Part shown: positions 44,621 through 54,827 of the stretch, one piece after another
How positions within the stretch are numbered: the first letter of the stretch is position 1
How the letters are laid out: every line of letters begins with the position of its first letter
From: Linnemannia hyalina
Lineage: Eukaryota > Mortierellomycota > Mortierellomycetes > Mortierellales > Mortierellaceae
DNA: 64,000 nt
Assembly (NCBI GenBank): GCA_019671135.1
Contig: JAHRHY010000006.1
Location: 930,001 to 994,000, forward strand
Direction: 5' to 3'
Translations under genes and position numbers: made by a program
Notes under the pieces: generated by a model
Database searches by the model: none
The model's input: only the letters and a program-made list of their open reading frames with translations
What the model was told of the DNA's origin: nothing

Positions 44621-46909
44621 ATGACAACACTCTCTCAACAAAACACACTTGGTGTCGATTCACTTCTTCCACATATGACTTCTCGACTCTTCTCTGAACC
44701 ATTCCCTTATCGCGGAGACAACAACGACTCCGACTCTACTAAACAGCAACACACGCCCGACCACCTCTACCAGACTTCATCATCGTCCTCGGAGGGTTCG
44801 TCGATCATGTCATCGTCCAAGTATGCCACTGCCGCGTTTGTTGCTTCTTCAGCTGGTCTGGGAGCTTCTGATATTGATTCGATGTACAATAACATGGTCC
44901 GACCAGAGGACCTTCTCGATTCCCTCCACCATCATCTCCAATTGCAGCAACAGCAACAGCATCAATCACAACATCACCATCAACAGCAACAGCGTCTTCG
45001 ACAACAACAACATCATCATCTTCAGTCGTCTGCCGATCGTATGCAGGACTTGGACCTCTGGTCATCGGCCTTTGATCCTTGTTCTGTTCCTTCTACGTCC
45101 TCATCGATATCTTCTGCAGCAATAGCCCCTTTGACCACAATAGCAGAAGCAACGCCTACCTATCTCTCGTTTCTGCCTTCATTCTCTTCGTTGCCTCCTG
45201 GCGTCCCATCCTTCCTTCCCACTTCGTCCTCCGCCGCTGGAGATGAAAATGGCCATCATTACTTCATCGACTCTTCTGCCGGTCTGATGATGGAGAGTCG
45301 TCAATCTACGCCTCCCGGCCATGACCACTCTTCCTCATCCTCATCCTCATCGTCGTCTGCTTCGTCATCCAAGTCCTCCTCTCCTTCGGCCTCGTCCTCC
45401 CTGGTGTCCTCCCCCACCTCGACCTACTTTGATGAGTCCGCGGTTATGCTGCCGGCCATCACGGCATGCGCCAGTTGCAAGCGATCTCATATTAAATGTG
45501 ATAGTGGCCGACCTTGCCAGAATTGCCTCAAGCACCCTTCCAAAGCTCTGACCTGCCGAGACGCGACACCCAAGCCTCGAGGCCGACCAAAGGGTGGTAG
45601 TAAGGCTGCTGCTGAGGCTATCATGCTTGCTAGACTATACCAGCAACAGCAGCAACAGCATCAGATGCACCTTCAAGAACAGCTCCATCGTCATCACCAG
45701 CAGCAGCAGCAGCCTAGTTACGTCCCTCGTCCTCGAGTCATGTCCCTCCCTCAGCGGCCCACCAGATCGACCTACCAAGTGGTTCCCACTGTACCGCACC
45801 AGCACCGGTACTTGAGTTCTCAGGGCTCACCTCAAAGCGTGTCCTTGGATTACCACGCTCATTCTCGAAGCTCTCCCGCCTCTCCTGCGACGCTGGAGCA
45901 CCGCGTCGTCCGTCTTGGACGCCGCCCCTCCCTGCCCGTCTGGAATCACCCTTACGCGATGCACAGAAGCAGCAGCAGCAGCGGCCCTCATTCATCCGCG
46001 TCGTCGTCGTCTCCCGTTATCGCGCCCCCAGTCGTCCCGTCGTCCAGCCATACAGCCATGACGACCTCCATGGGTGCAAATAATTGGGCAGGCTTCTCTT
46101 CATCGACTTTGGGTCTGACATCGATGGCACAAGAGTTCTCCCATTCACCCTCGATCGGATCTCCCAATGGCAGCAGAAGTGTCGTCTTAGCTCATCAGCA
46201 GGGACTTGATTCAATGTCCCTCATGCAACAACAACACCGAGTTGCTGCAGTCCCCCTGGCCCTGAGAGGTACTGCCTTGTGTCGTCAGACCTCGATCACG
46301 GAGAACAATGACAATGTCCCGCAAGCCTGGCTTGCTCTCCAGATGTTGCAAGCGAGCCTACCGCCTTCGTCGTCGATGCCATTGGTATCGACTGCTGCCC
46401 CTTTGGTTGCAGTCTCATCGTCCCCAGCAGTCTCCCCATGCCCGTCGGCTGTCTCGACCTTTTCTTCTACCTCGACGACGACGACACAGCTGATGACGTT
46501 CAAGCAGCACCAACATGCATTTTCTGAGGAACGCGAGATGATCAAGGAGGAGGAGGAGGAAGAGAACATGTGTGTCGGTTCTAACGATACAGGGATCACA
46601 TTTAATCCTATTGGTTACTCCCACCATGACCATGACTCCGAGGAGGAGTGTGAGCGCGAACAGAAGAAGGAAGAGGAGGAGGAAAGGGAGGAAGGTCGTC
46701 GCAGGATGGAAGCCATGCTGCAGCATGAGATGCAGTTCGAGCTCCAGTTCCTTCAACAGCGGCAGCAACTTCTGCAGTACCAACAGGAACAGGTCCAGCG
46801 AGAGCAGGCACTTGTCCGACTCAACTTGCAGAAGCAGAGAAACGTCTCTTCTCACCAGCTTTATCCTTATCCCCAGCAGAATGGACATGGCCCTGTCCCT
46901 TTCTTCTAA
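44621..46909 (+). CDS. Zn(II)2Cys6 transcription factor
   Basis: Single-exon gene of 762 residues. The binuclear zinc cluster is at about residues 283-312 in the order C-x2-C-x6-C-x5-C-x2-C-x9-C (CASCKRSHIKCDSGRPCQNC and on to LTC). It is immediately followed by an AT-hook-like KPRGRPKGG. The cluster lies in the middle of the protein, whereas most fungal members have it near the N-terminus, and no fungal-specific regulatory domain is visible. The rest is low complexity: His/Gln runs at about 105-140, Ser runs, a second Gln/His block at 340-370, an acidic Glu stretch near 645 and a Gln-rich coiled coil at the C-terminus (MQFELQFLQQRQQLLQYQQE). It is a nuclear DNA-binding regulator with unknown targets. 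The start was chosen as the first ATG after the leader, in context GGCGATGAC. Confidence 0.9.
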   Translation: MTTLSQQNTLGVDSLLPHMTSRLFSEPFPYRGDNNDSDSTKQQHTPDHLYQTSSSSSEGSSIMSSSKYATAAFVASSAGLGASDIDSMYNNMVRPEDLLDSLHHHLQLQQQQQHQSQHHHQQQQRLRQQQHHHLQSSADRMQDLDLWSSAFDPCSVPSTSSSISSAAIAPLTTIAEATPTYLSFLPSFSSLPPGVPSFLPTSSSAAGDENGHHYFIDSSAGLMMESRQSTPPGHDHSSSSSSSSSSASSSKSSSPSASSSLVSSPTSTYFDESAVMLPAITACASCKRSHIKCDSGRPCQNCLKHPSKALTCRDATPKPRGRPKGGSKAAAEAIMLARLYQQQQQQHQMHLQEQLHRHHQQQQQPSYVPRPRVMSLPQRPTRSTYQVVPTVPHQHRYLSSQGSPQSVSLDYHAHSRSSPASPATLEHRVVRLGRRPSLPVWNHPYAMHRSSSSSGPHSSASSSSPVIAPPVVPSSSHTAMTTSMGANNWAGFSSSTLGLTSMAQEFSHSPSIGSPNGSRSVVLAHQQGLDSMSLMQQQHRVAAVPLALRGTALCRQTSITENNDNVPQAWLALQMLQASLPPSSSMPLVSTAAPLVAVSSSPAVSPCPSAVSTFSSTSTTTTQLMTFKQHQHAFSEEREMIKEEEEEENMCVGSNDTGITFNPIGYSHHDHDSEEECEREQKKEEEEEREEGRRRMEAMLQHEMQFELQFLQQRQQLLQYQQEQVQREQALVRLNLQKQRNVSSHQLYPYPQQNGHGPVPFF

Positions 46910-47533
46910 GTTCCCCCCCCTTTTTTTTTTTCTTTCTACACCTTGTCTTTTTTTTCTTCCTTCTTTCTCGTAATACCGCATTTTTGTACAGCAAACCTCA
47001 CCACCCATACAATCAGTTTTACATAGTACCCTGACCCTTCCCTCCCCCCCTGTAGTTAGCACCCACTCACTCCTCTAATTGATCTCAAACACTCGTACAT
47101 TACATACCTTTTACCCTACTTTGCATACAAACACAAAACTTGAACACTTGAACACAAAGAACAAGACACGCAAGAACATACTTCCATCCACATACCTATC
47201 TTTCAATTAGTATCGGAAAAAAAGAATAAAATACAAAGAAAACGTATAACAAAATTGACATGCATGTCCTGCCTGCAAGATGAGAAACACAAAGAGAAAA
47301 AAAAAAAAAAAAAAACGACCTTGTTATCTTTTTGCTCTCCAATGGTATTAGAGAGCAAACCGACGAATGGGCGTCGAGTAGTGTGGTTTTTGAGAACAAT
47401 CCGTCGATTGATGATTTTTCCAGCATTGCATGTTATGTTTTGCCCATGGTTATCCCTATCGAAATACATGATGCCTTTTCACAGCTATTTATTTTTTTGT
47501 CCTCCTTTTCCTGTTCCTCAAAAATAAAATTCT
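46910..47533. other. Convergent intergenic spacer
   Basis: 3' regions of the Zn2Cys6 gene (+) and the FHIP gene (-). T-rich just past 46910, and an A run at 47300-47318. No gene is seen. Confidence 0.5.
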
Positions 47534-50500
47534 TTAAAGGAAACGAACTTTGTCGATCCCCATCCCTTTCCGGACCTGAGCAACCGCAATAACCTCCTTG
47601 ATGGCCTCCTCCAAGATCACAACATTCGTCAACAACTGGCCCAACGACACCAGCTGCTCTTGCTGAACCCCGCGTTTAGGCTGAACGGCAGGCGGCTGGA
47701 GCAATTGACTAGAGCTGGCCGTCATCCCCTTGTTCCCACCCACAACGCCTCGCTTCTGCTGTTGCTGACGGAGTTGCTTACGTCGACGCCGACGCGCTTC
47801 TCGGGAGGGCTCCTGAAGATCAGAGTTAACCTCCCTGTCGGCATCATCCGTATCATCATCACCATCATCCAAATCATCATCATCATCGCTGTCGCTGGTA
47901 TCGTCGTCAGAACTATCGCTCTCATCGTCACTGTCACTCAACTCAGCCTCCATATCCAACAAAGTCTCGGCCTCGCTATCAGAGTCGTTCACGAACCCAT
48001 CCGGGAAGAGGGGCTTGATCATCATGGTCTCCATTGTCTTGGCCAGAGCGCTGTTTGTACCCAGGTTTCCGAGCTGGGAATGGGACATGGACAAGTTGGT
48101 CTGGTGATGGTGAGGATAGTTGCTAGGGAGTGTGGACGGGACAGGGGCCGATGGAGCAGATGAGGCCAAGTTGGGAAGGGAGGGTCCTCCACCAACTTTA
48201 GACAAACTGGTCGCGTTGGTCGGGGTAGGAGCCCAAAGCGCTCTCGGCTGTGACACAGGGACGGGCGACAGTGCCCTAGGAGGACCTGCCGTCGTTGCCG
48301 ATGTCGGCTGTGACGAAGAAGCAGGCAACGACGAAGGAATGGCCAACTGTCCATCAATCTCCAACGTTGGGGCCGAGGGAAAGCGCGGTTCAAAAGTCGC
48401 GAGCGGACTGTTACTATTGGACTTGAAATTACGCTTGCCACCAACGCCAGGCGGGATTAAGAACGACATGTTGGAAGGAGTCGACATCAGACTGGACGGG
48501 GAGCTACTCTTCCTAGCGCGGGGGGAACTGATCTTGACCATTGAGACCGGGTTGGGCAATCCGCTTCCCTGAACAGGCGTCTTGGAGTTGGCACGTTGAG
48601 GCGCTGGAGATGTTTCTCTCGACCCCGCACCGGATTGTCCACCGCTGCCGAGATATCTGGGGCTAGTGGGACCGCTAGCTGCATGGGGTATATTGCCGGT
48701 CGAGATGGTTGGAGTTGAAGGACGGCCTCCACCTCCCAAGAGATCGCTCGAGGAGCCTCCAAAGAACGACTCGCTGGATGTAAACATGTTGTATCCAGAC
48801 TGATATGACGGCAAGCTGCTATGTGACTGGTCGAACGATGACCCTCCTCCTCCCAACAGACCCCCAGGACTACTTGTCATCATCGCCGCAGATGTTACCG
48901 TTGACTCGATAGCAGTACCAAGAAGCGTTCGTCGACGATCTGCGAGGTACTCATCAAAGCCATCAATCTCACTTCGGTAGTAATCCACCTGCTGAGTGAG
49001 CGTCCGCAACATGGTGAAGAAGGGAGGGAAGGACTTGAAGGATGGTGGGCCTGAGGGCATCGTAAACTCCATGCCGGCCCTCGTCGAGCTCCGAGTGAGA
49101 TAGGAAGGAAGGGTGTCCTCGTCGTCAGAGTCGTTCAAGGTAGCCGTGTCGAGTTCAGAGTCGATGAGATGCAAGCCCTGAGAGTCGCCACTGTCAGAGT
49201 CCTCCTCAGAGCCACGATCCTCATTGGGCTTCTTGACATCGCTGGACTTGAACAGGAGCCATCCTTCCAGAGACCGGTACGGACAGATTGCAAGGGAAGT
49301 AATCACTCCGGTGAGGGCCAGGTTCAACTCGACGGTGTGCGCAAAGAAATGAGACAAGGTGCCCAAAAGGATCTGCAGCAAAGGATCCGAAGGAAGGAGA
49401 CGATGCATCGGTACTGAGTGACGAGATTCATGAGAGTGTCCTCCTGCATGACCAAGAGCAGCAGCCTCGCCAGCCTTCTTCAGACTCTGCGCTACTGCTT
49501 CCGCTGTCAGTTCCTCGGTCATGTCGTTTGTTCGGTTGCCGTACTTTGTGCTCCTACGCCGCTGCTTTTTGAGCTCTGCCTCCGAGACTGAGCTGCCGGT
49601 AGTCTTTTGAGCCTCCGCCGTCTTGTTGCCATCCACTAAACATTGATGATGCTCGATCGATCCCTCAGCATCTCGGAGGTAGGACTCGTATCCGCAACAA
49701 AAAATCTCCTGGGTGTTCCCGGGGTTAATGGTCGCAATGAGTCCAAAGAAGAGGTCGAGCTCATGGGCGTGGTGGTTGATCAGGGGCACGCTCCTGTATG
49801 GGTGCTGGCCAGGCATGTCCAGGGCCTCGATAAGAGAGGTTGCACGATTGTCGGGTTGGATACTGAGCAATTTGAGAGAATACTTGCAATGCCGAGTGAT
49901 CACCGTGTGCAACAACTTCAGCGTCGCAATAACGGTAGGTTGCGATCGAGACTTGAGTCGTGACAGGACAAGATCCTTGAGCGTGAAGCGCCCGGTCGCC
50001 ATAAAGTAGGGCGAAGTTGTCTGAGGGTTCTGTACTTCGGCAAAGACATCGGTGTCCTCGACATCCTTGGTCCGTGTATCCTCCTCCTCTGAAGCCATCA
50101 GGAACCCTACAACCAGATCGACCAGGGCCTCGTGTTCAAGTACCTGCAGGATCAAGTCGATATAGCTGATAACGGCGACCGAGCTTCCATCAGTGTCGGA
50201 GCATTCTAGGATCGACGGGTAAAGAATGTTCTCCAAAAAGACCGTCTTGAACGATGCCAAGAGCGTGGTGGCGATCTCGGTGTTAGGACAGCGCATGAGG
50301 ACATCTTGACAGAACTCGAGGACTCTCAGGAACGCATCTAGTCTAGACTGGAAATCCTTGGATGTCGACAGCTCAATGTTGGCTCTCCTCGATGGTCTAG
50401 GATCCGGTGGTGGTGGTGATATTGTGCTGCTGGCGGTCAGGTTGATGGAATCAGCCTTGACGATCAACTTTCGAGGGAGCTGCGAGTACAATGCTCCAAC

Positions 50501-51631
50501 ACCCGCCGTGAGATACGACGAGAAATCCGAGTCGAGGATGTATTCGCCCAAGGAGCCAGTCGCCAACTCCATCAAAAACAAGAGTCCTGTCCTCGCAAAG
50601 TCCCCTGACTTTCCTTCTCGATGCACAAACTTGGACAGATACGTAAACAGCAGGAACTCGTAGTCTCGCTTCGACTCCTGATGGTTCTCATGACCCTGGA
50701 GACTGGCGGCGGTCATACTCCTGGCAAGGTGACCTGGTCGAACAAGGGGTTCCTCAGAGTCGTCGCCTTCGTCTTCCTCCTTGAGCGAGTTTTTGTCCGC
50801 CTTTTGGTCAAGTGTCGAAGCCGGGGTGTTGGTAGGTGGGTTATCCTCCATCGACGACAGCGCCAGACTCGACCGACGACCTATACTCCTCAAAAGCGCC
50901 ATCGTTTCCCTGTTCTTCTGCAACCTCTTTGCCGAGACCCTTTCAGGCACAGTAAGCCACTGTCGGTCATAGAAAAAGATATTCAAGAGCTCTGGATAAC
51001 CATGGATCTTGGAGCAGAGGATGTACATCAGATCGACCAGGTCCTCATGGTAGTCCTCGTTCTCCTCGAATTCAGTCCCGGGTCCACAACAGGTCCGTAG
51101 AAGCATAACGGTGGGCTTGTGGACAGAGTTGTGGACCAAGAATTGGTCGTCCAACAGGTTGATCATCCCTGCAAACGTGCGGATGGTCTCACCCGTGAGG
51201 CCCTTCGGCTGGTCCTTCTCGGCCAAGTTGACCAGCTTACCGAGGACGTGGTGCTTGAGAAGGTATTCCATACAGACGCCCGTTGTCCCCTTGGCATCGT
51301 CCAGCCGGGACTCTTCGTCCACAAGGAGGTCGACCATGTTCTTCAGACGGACAGGTATATCTGTCTGTTGGATAGACACGTTCCTCTTCTCTGCCGTAGA
51401 GATCGCCGTCTAAGGTTATGTGTTGCGTACAATATTTTAGGTTATCTGCCATTGTTCACTGACGCGCTCTAGTAGTGGACACAGTAGTAAAAATATCAAG
51501 ACAAACGAAGAGTGTACCTGGATAGCGAGCCAACCATTGTTAAACCGCGTTAGCTGCAAGGCACTACTGGGCGGGGCCTTGTGCGTGGTCATGATAGTTT
51601 TTTTCAACTTGTTCCAGAAACTCGAGTCCAT
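47534..51631 (-). CDS. FHIP-like: FHIP family protein (FTS and Hook-interacting, FAM160/RAI16-like)
   Basis: Exons 51631-51518 and 51409-47534 (phase 0) give 1329 residues. FHIP proteins link the FTS-Hook dynein adaptor to endosomes for microtubule transport. The N-terminal helical repeat region carries family hallmarks (TDIPVRLKNMVDLLVDEES, GVCMEYLLKHHVLGKLVNLA, LLDDQFLVHNSVHKPTVMLL). The extreme C-terminus has the conserved segment VVILEEAIKEVIAVAQVRKG. Between them the protein has an unusually long disordered insert of about 350 residues (Gly/Ser/Pro). A stretch of more than 40 mostly acidic Asp/Ser residues follows, then a basic RRRRKQLRQQQQKRG run, just before the C-terminal motif. Animal members are about 750-1050 residues, so the insert explains the extra length. 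It is transcribed convergently with the Zn2Cys6 gene. Confidence 0.88.
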
Positions 51632-52191
51632 CTTGACTGGCCGTAACGCTGTCGGGCGAAGAAGGCAGAGTGAGGTGTAGTTGCGAAGGAATGCGGTGGT
51701 GTGAGATGAGATGGAGCGTGGTGAAGAAGAGGAAAGGAGGTGGGAAGGTAATGAAGGTGAGAATGCGGAAGTGAATGTACAAAGGATGAGTTCGCGATGG
51801 TGTGTGAGAAGGAAGGAGAGATGGAATGAAGGGAGCGAGAAGAAGGAAAGGAATAGGAGAGAAGCATCAAAAGAAAAAAAGGAGAGAAAGGCGTAAAGGG
51901 GGACAAGACGATAAGACGACAGGTATAAGAGAGAAAGAGAGGGAGGATGCAAGCCAGCCATCCAGCGAGCACTTGGCTTCTTTGCACCCCTCGTTCACTC
52001 GGGAAATAAAGGGGGCCGGTGATCAAGGCACATGCATACTCAAATAATATCTTCAGGCACTTTACTCCTTGATATCGCTACTTCTCTTTCTTCTCTTCGC
52101 TTCTCTACGAGGACTATTATTATTCTTATTCTTGGTGTTGTCCATGCTGCTGCTATCTACGGGGTCACGCTCAGAAGGGTTGGTATCTATC
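51632..52191. other. FHIP promoter / GDA1 3' region
   Basis: On the minus strand this is a CT-rich leader upstream of the FHIP start. No gene or repeat is seen. Confidence 0.5.
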
Positions 52192-54060
52192 TCAGATCAA
52201 CGATCCAACAAACCAATTGTCCTCCAGAATGGCAATGCTTCCACCGACCGTCCAACCTGTCTCGTATCCCTTCAGCTTCTTGGCCAGCTTGATCTTGCGT
52301 GCCTTGGGAATGCCATAACCATGCTGGAGGAGCCCATAGATGAACCTCAGATCCATACAGATGTTTGCAGACTTGCGGAGCTCCTTCATAGCCTCGGCAG
52401 AGTCCTGAAACTCAAGGAAGCCATCCTCGTCGCCAATGCAGACCCGTTCCGCCAGTTCCTCGATTTCCCCGATCGTCATCTCCTGTGCCAGCGTAGCACT
52501 GCCAAGTCGGAAAGGCGCCGTCAGATCGAAAAAGAACGAAAACGCGTAAATGTCGTCTTCGGAAGTGGCGTGAAGCGACGGCTGATAGACTCCGTTGAAA
52601 GAGCAGGGCGACATGTCGCACTTCTTGTGCTTGTAAAATATGGCCTCCACCATAGCTTTGCACCGGTCCATTGGGTCCGAAACGCCCACAAGAACGACCT
52701 GCTCATTGTCTGCGGTCACAAAGTTCTGACGAGTGCCGACCGGTTGGCAAGGATGCGCATATTCCTTGTTGCCAAGAGAGACTCCATGATTAGAATCCAG
52801 AGGATTGGCGACGACATAGTTGTTGATTTGAGAACGCGCCATGATTAGTCCGTAGCCGAGGTGAGAGTGTTGGTATAGAACATATTCGTTTCCGTTAAAG
52901 TTCATCGGGTATCGGTGATCTCCTTGTGCGACCGAGTGTCCGCCCACGACGCGTGGTTCAAAAACAACTTGTGTCGAGGCGCCTCCGAGATCCAAGATCG
53001 CCACAGTCGGTATCTTCTTGAAAGATTTGAATCGTCCCAGCAGATAGTTGACTGTGACCCATGCATACACGCCTACATGCGAAAAATGGGACCATTCTCA
53101 GTATAATAATCAATTGGTCCTCACAAGTAGAAACGACTAAAACGCCAGCAACAGTTGCATACCTTCGTCCGCGCCATCCATGACAGCGACTCCTTGATCC
53201 TTGACGATAGGGAATGGGTACATGGATCCAAGCCTCCTGCGAACAGCCGCCAGAATCATCTCTGACTTGTCTTCTCCCAAGAGCCGCAAACCCGCTGTAG
53301 CCTTAACCGCGACTGGTGTACTTGAATGAAGGTAGGTAGGGACAGTCTTGAGAGCGAGATCTAACAGTTTGTCAAGACTCTTAGCAGCACCCTCCGAGTC
53401 GCCGTCGTACGAAGACAATCCTGGCTCGACATGTCCAAAAGTATCGTCTTCCAGCTCAGGTGTAGCGTTGCAATAGTTGAACTTGTAGACGTGAATCCGA
53501 GAGCCCATGGATCCAGCGTCGACCATGAGGACATACTGGACTAGAGGTCTTCCTGGATGTGCCTTTTTGCAGTGTGCCGAAGTGATGTTGTTAGGCCATG
53601 GTCTCGAAGCATGCAATTCTACGTAGTTTAGAGTAAGGAGCAGACATGGTCAGACAACATTCCCATGACCAATTAATTGACACATGCATTTCCCTTTTGT
53701 TGATAACTAACCCCTCGAGAACAGGCGCTCGTGGGCCTGGGGAATAATGACAACAAGGGCAGCAAGCAAAATGACCGCAAGTGTCCAGTACGACCGATTC
53801 GCCACAAGAAGGTCTACAAGCGATCCAGTCGGCCGAGGCTTGTCCGTCTTGGCTCGGACAGGGTCGCCCTGTGCTGCTGCGTCGGGGATGGGTGCGGGGT
53901 TTGGAGAAATGGGCTTGGGTATCGTTGCAACGTGCCGCTTTGTTGCCGTTGTTGTCGCAGTAGGGTTTATGGGGTTGGGGTCTAGGGATGCAAGGTTGTC
54001 CTCTTGGTCGCTGCTGCTCCTTCGTGTGAGTGATGAGACCGGTTTGTGGTCCTGGATCAT
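52192..54060 (-). CDS. GDA1: GDA1/CD39-family nucleoside diphosphatase, Golgi GDPase
   Basis: Minus-strand exons 54060-53712, 53618-53163 and 53072-52192 give 561 residues. The enzyme hydrolyses GDP (and UDP) in the Golgi lumen to GMP, sustaining nucleotide-sugar antiport for mannosylation. Topology is type II: about 90 cytosolic residues, one anchor (SYWTLAVILLAALVVIIP), then the catalytic domain. Apyrase conserved regions are present: ACR1 VDAGSMGSRIHVYKF (Met where Thr or Ser is common), ACR2 VKATAGLRLL, ACR3 DGADEGVYAWVTVNYLLG (spanning the exon 2/3 junction), ACR4 ILDLGGASTQVVF, and the C-terminal WTVGGSI. Six or more Cys are available for lumenal disulfides. Divergent from the LUMINIDEPENDENS/PNUTS-like gene across a 767-base promoter. 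Confidence 0.95.
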
Positions 54061-54827
54061 TTGGGGATGTAAGCTGTGCAGCAGTGAAGGGAGATGTGGT
54101 ACGTGGAGAGTAGAGAGTGTCTGTGCAGGAGAAAGAGTGACCGTTGGTCGATTGCGGTTTTAGTGAAGAGTGAATGAGTGGATAATGAGTAGAAGTAAGA
54201 GAACGGTTTATGTAGTAAAATAAAAAGAGAGAGGATAAGGTCGAACACAAAGATTAGCTTTGTGAGAAAAAAAGAGTAAAAAAAAATAATCGACAGCAGG
54301 GGAAAGGGACACAGAGGAAAAATGGCGACAAAGAGAGCCGCACAGTCATTACTTCGCATTCGGGCCAATCGGCGCCACCAAGTTTCGATTAATGGCTTTG
54401 TCCGGCAAAGCAACGATAGCCAAGTCCTGGGGCCTGGAACCTCCGCTGATGAATTGAACGCAGTTCCGAGCTTCTCGGGATCACCATTATATGGCGCAAG
54501 CGTTCCTATCAGTTATCAGTTGCATCAATTGTGCCTGGCGGGTCCCTTTTTGTCATTATTTGCATCAGTCAGTGATAAAAGTTAGTGGCAAGAATTGTGA
54601 GCTCTGGGACAAGCCACTTTGTTCGCCTTTTTTCATTTTGACACTCTCTTTGGCACTGCTCTTCACGTCCTCCGCTTCTTCCAACATCAACGCCTTCACT
54701 CGCTTCTTCACGTCAGCCAGAAATCCGCGCCACATCCGCAGAACACAACTGCATCACATCGCCTCCACCTGCAATAACAACAACAGCAGCACACATACCC
54801 CCTCGTCGCCACTGAAACACAAAAGGG
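54061..54827. other. Shared divergent promoter, GDA1 (-) and LD/PNUTS-like gene (+)
   Basis: No other gene is visible. CT-rich leader sequence lies immediately upstream of each start on its own strand. Confidence 0.5.
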
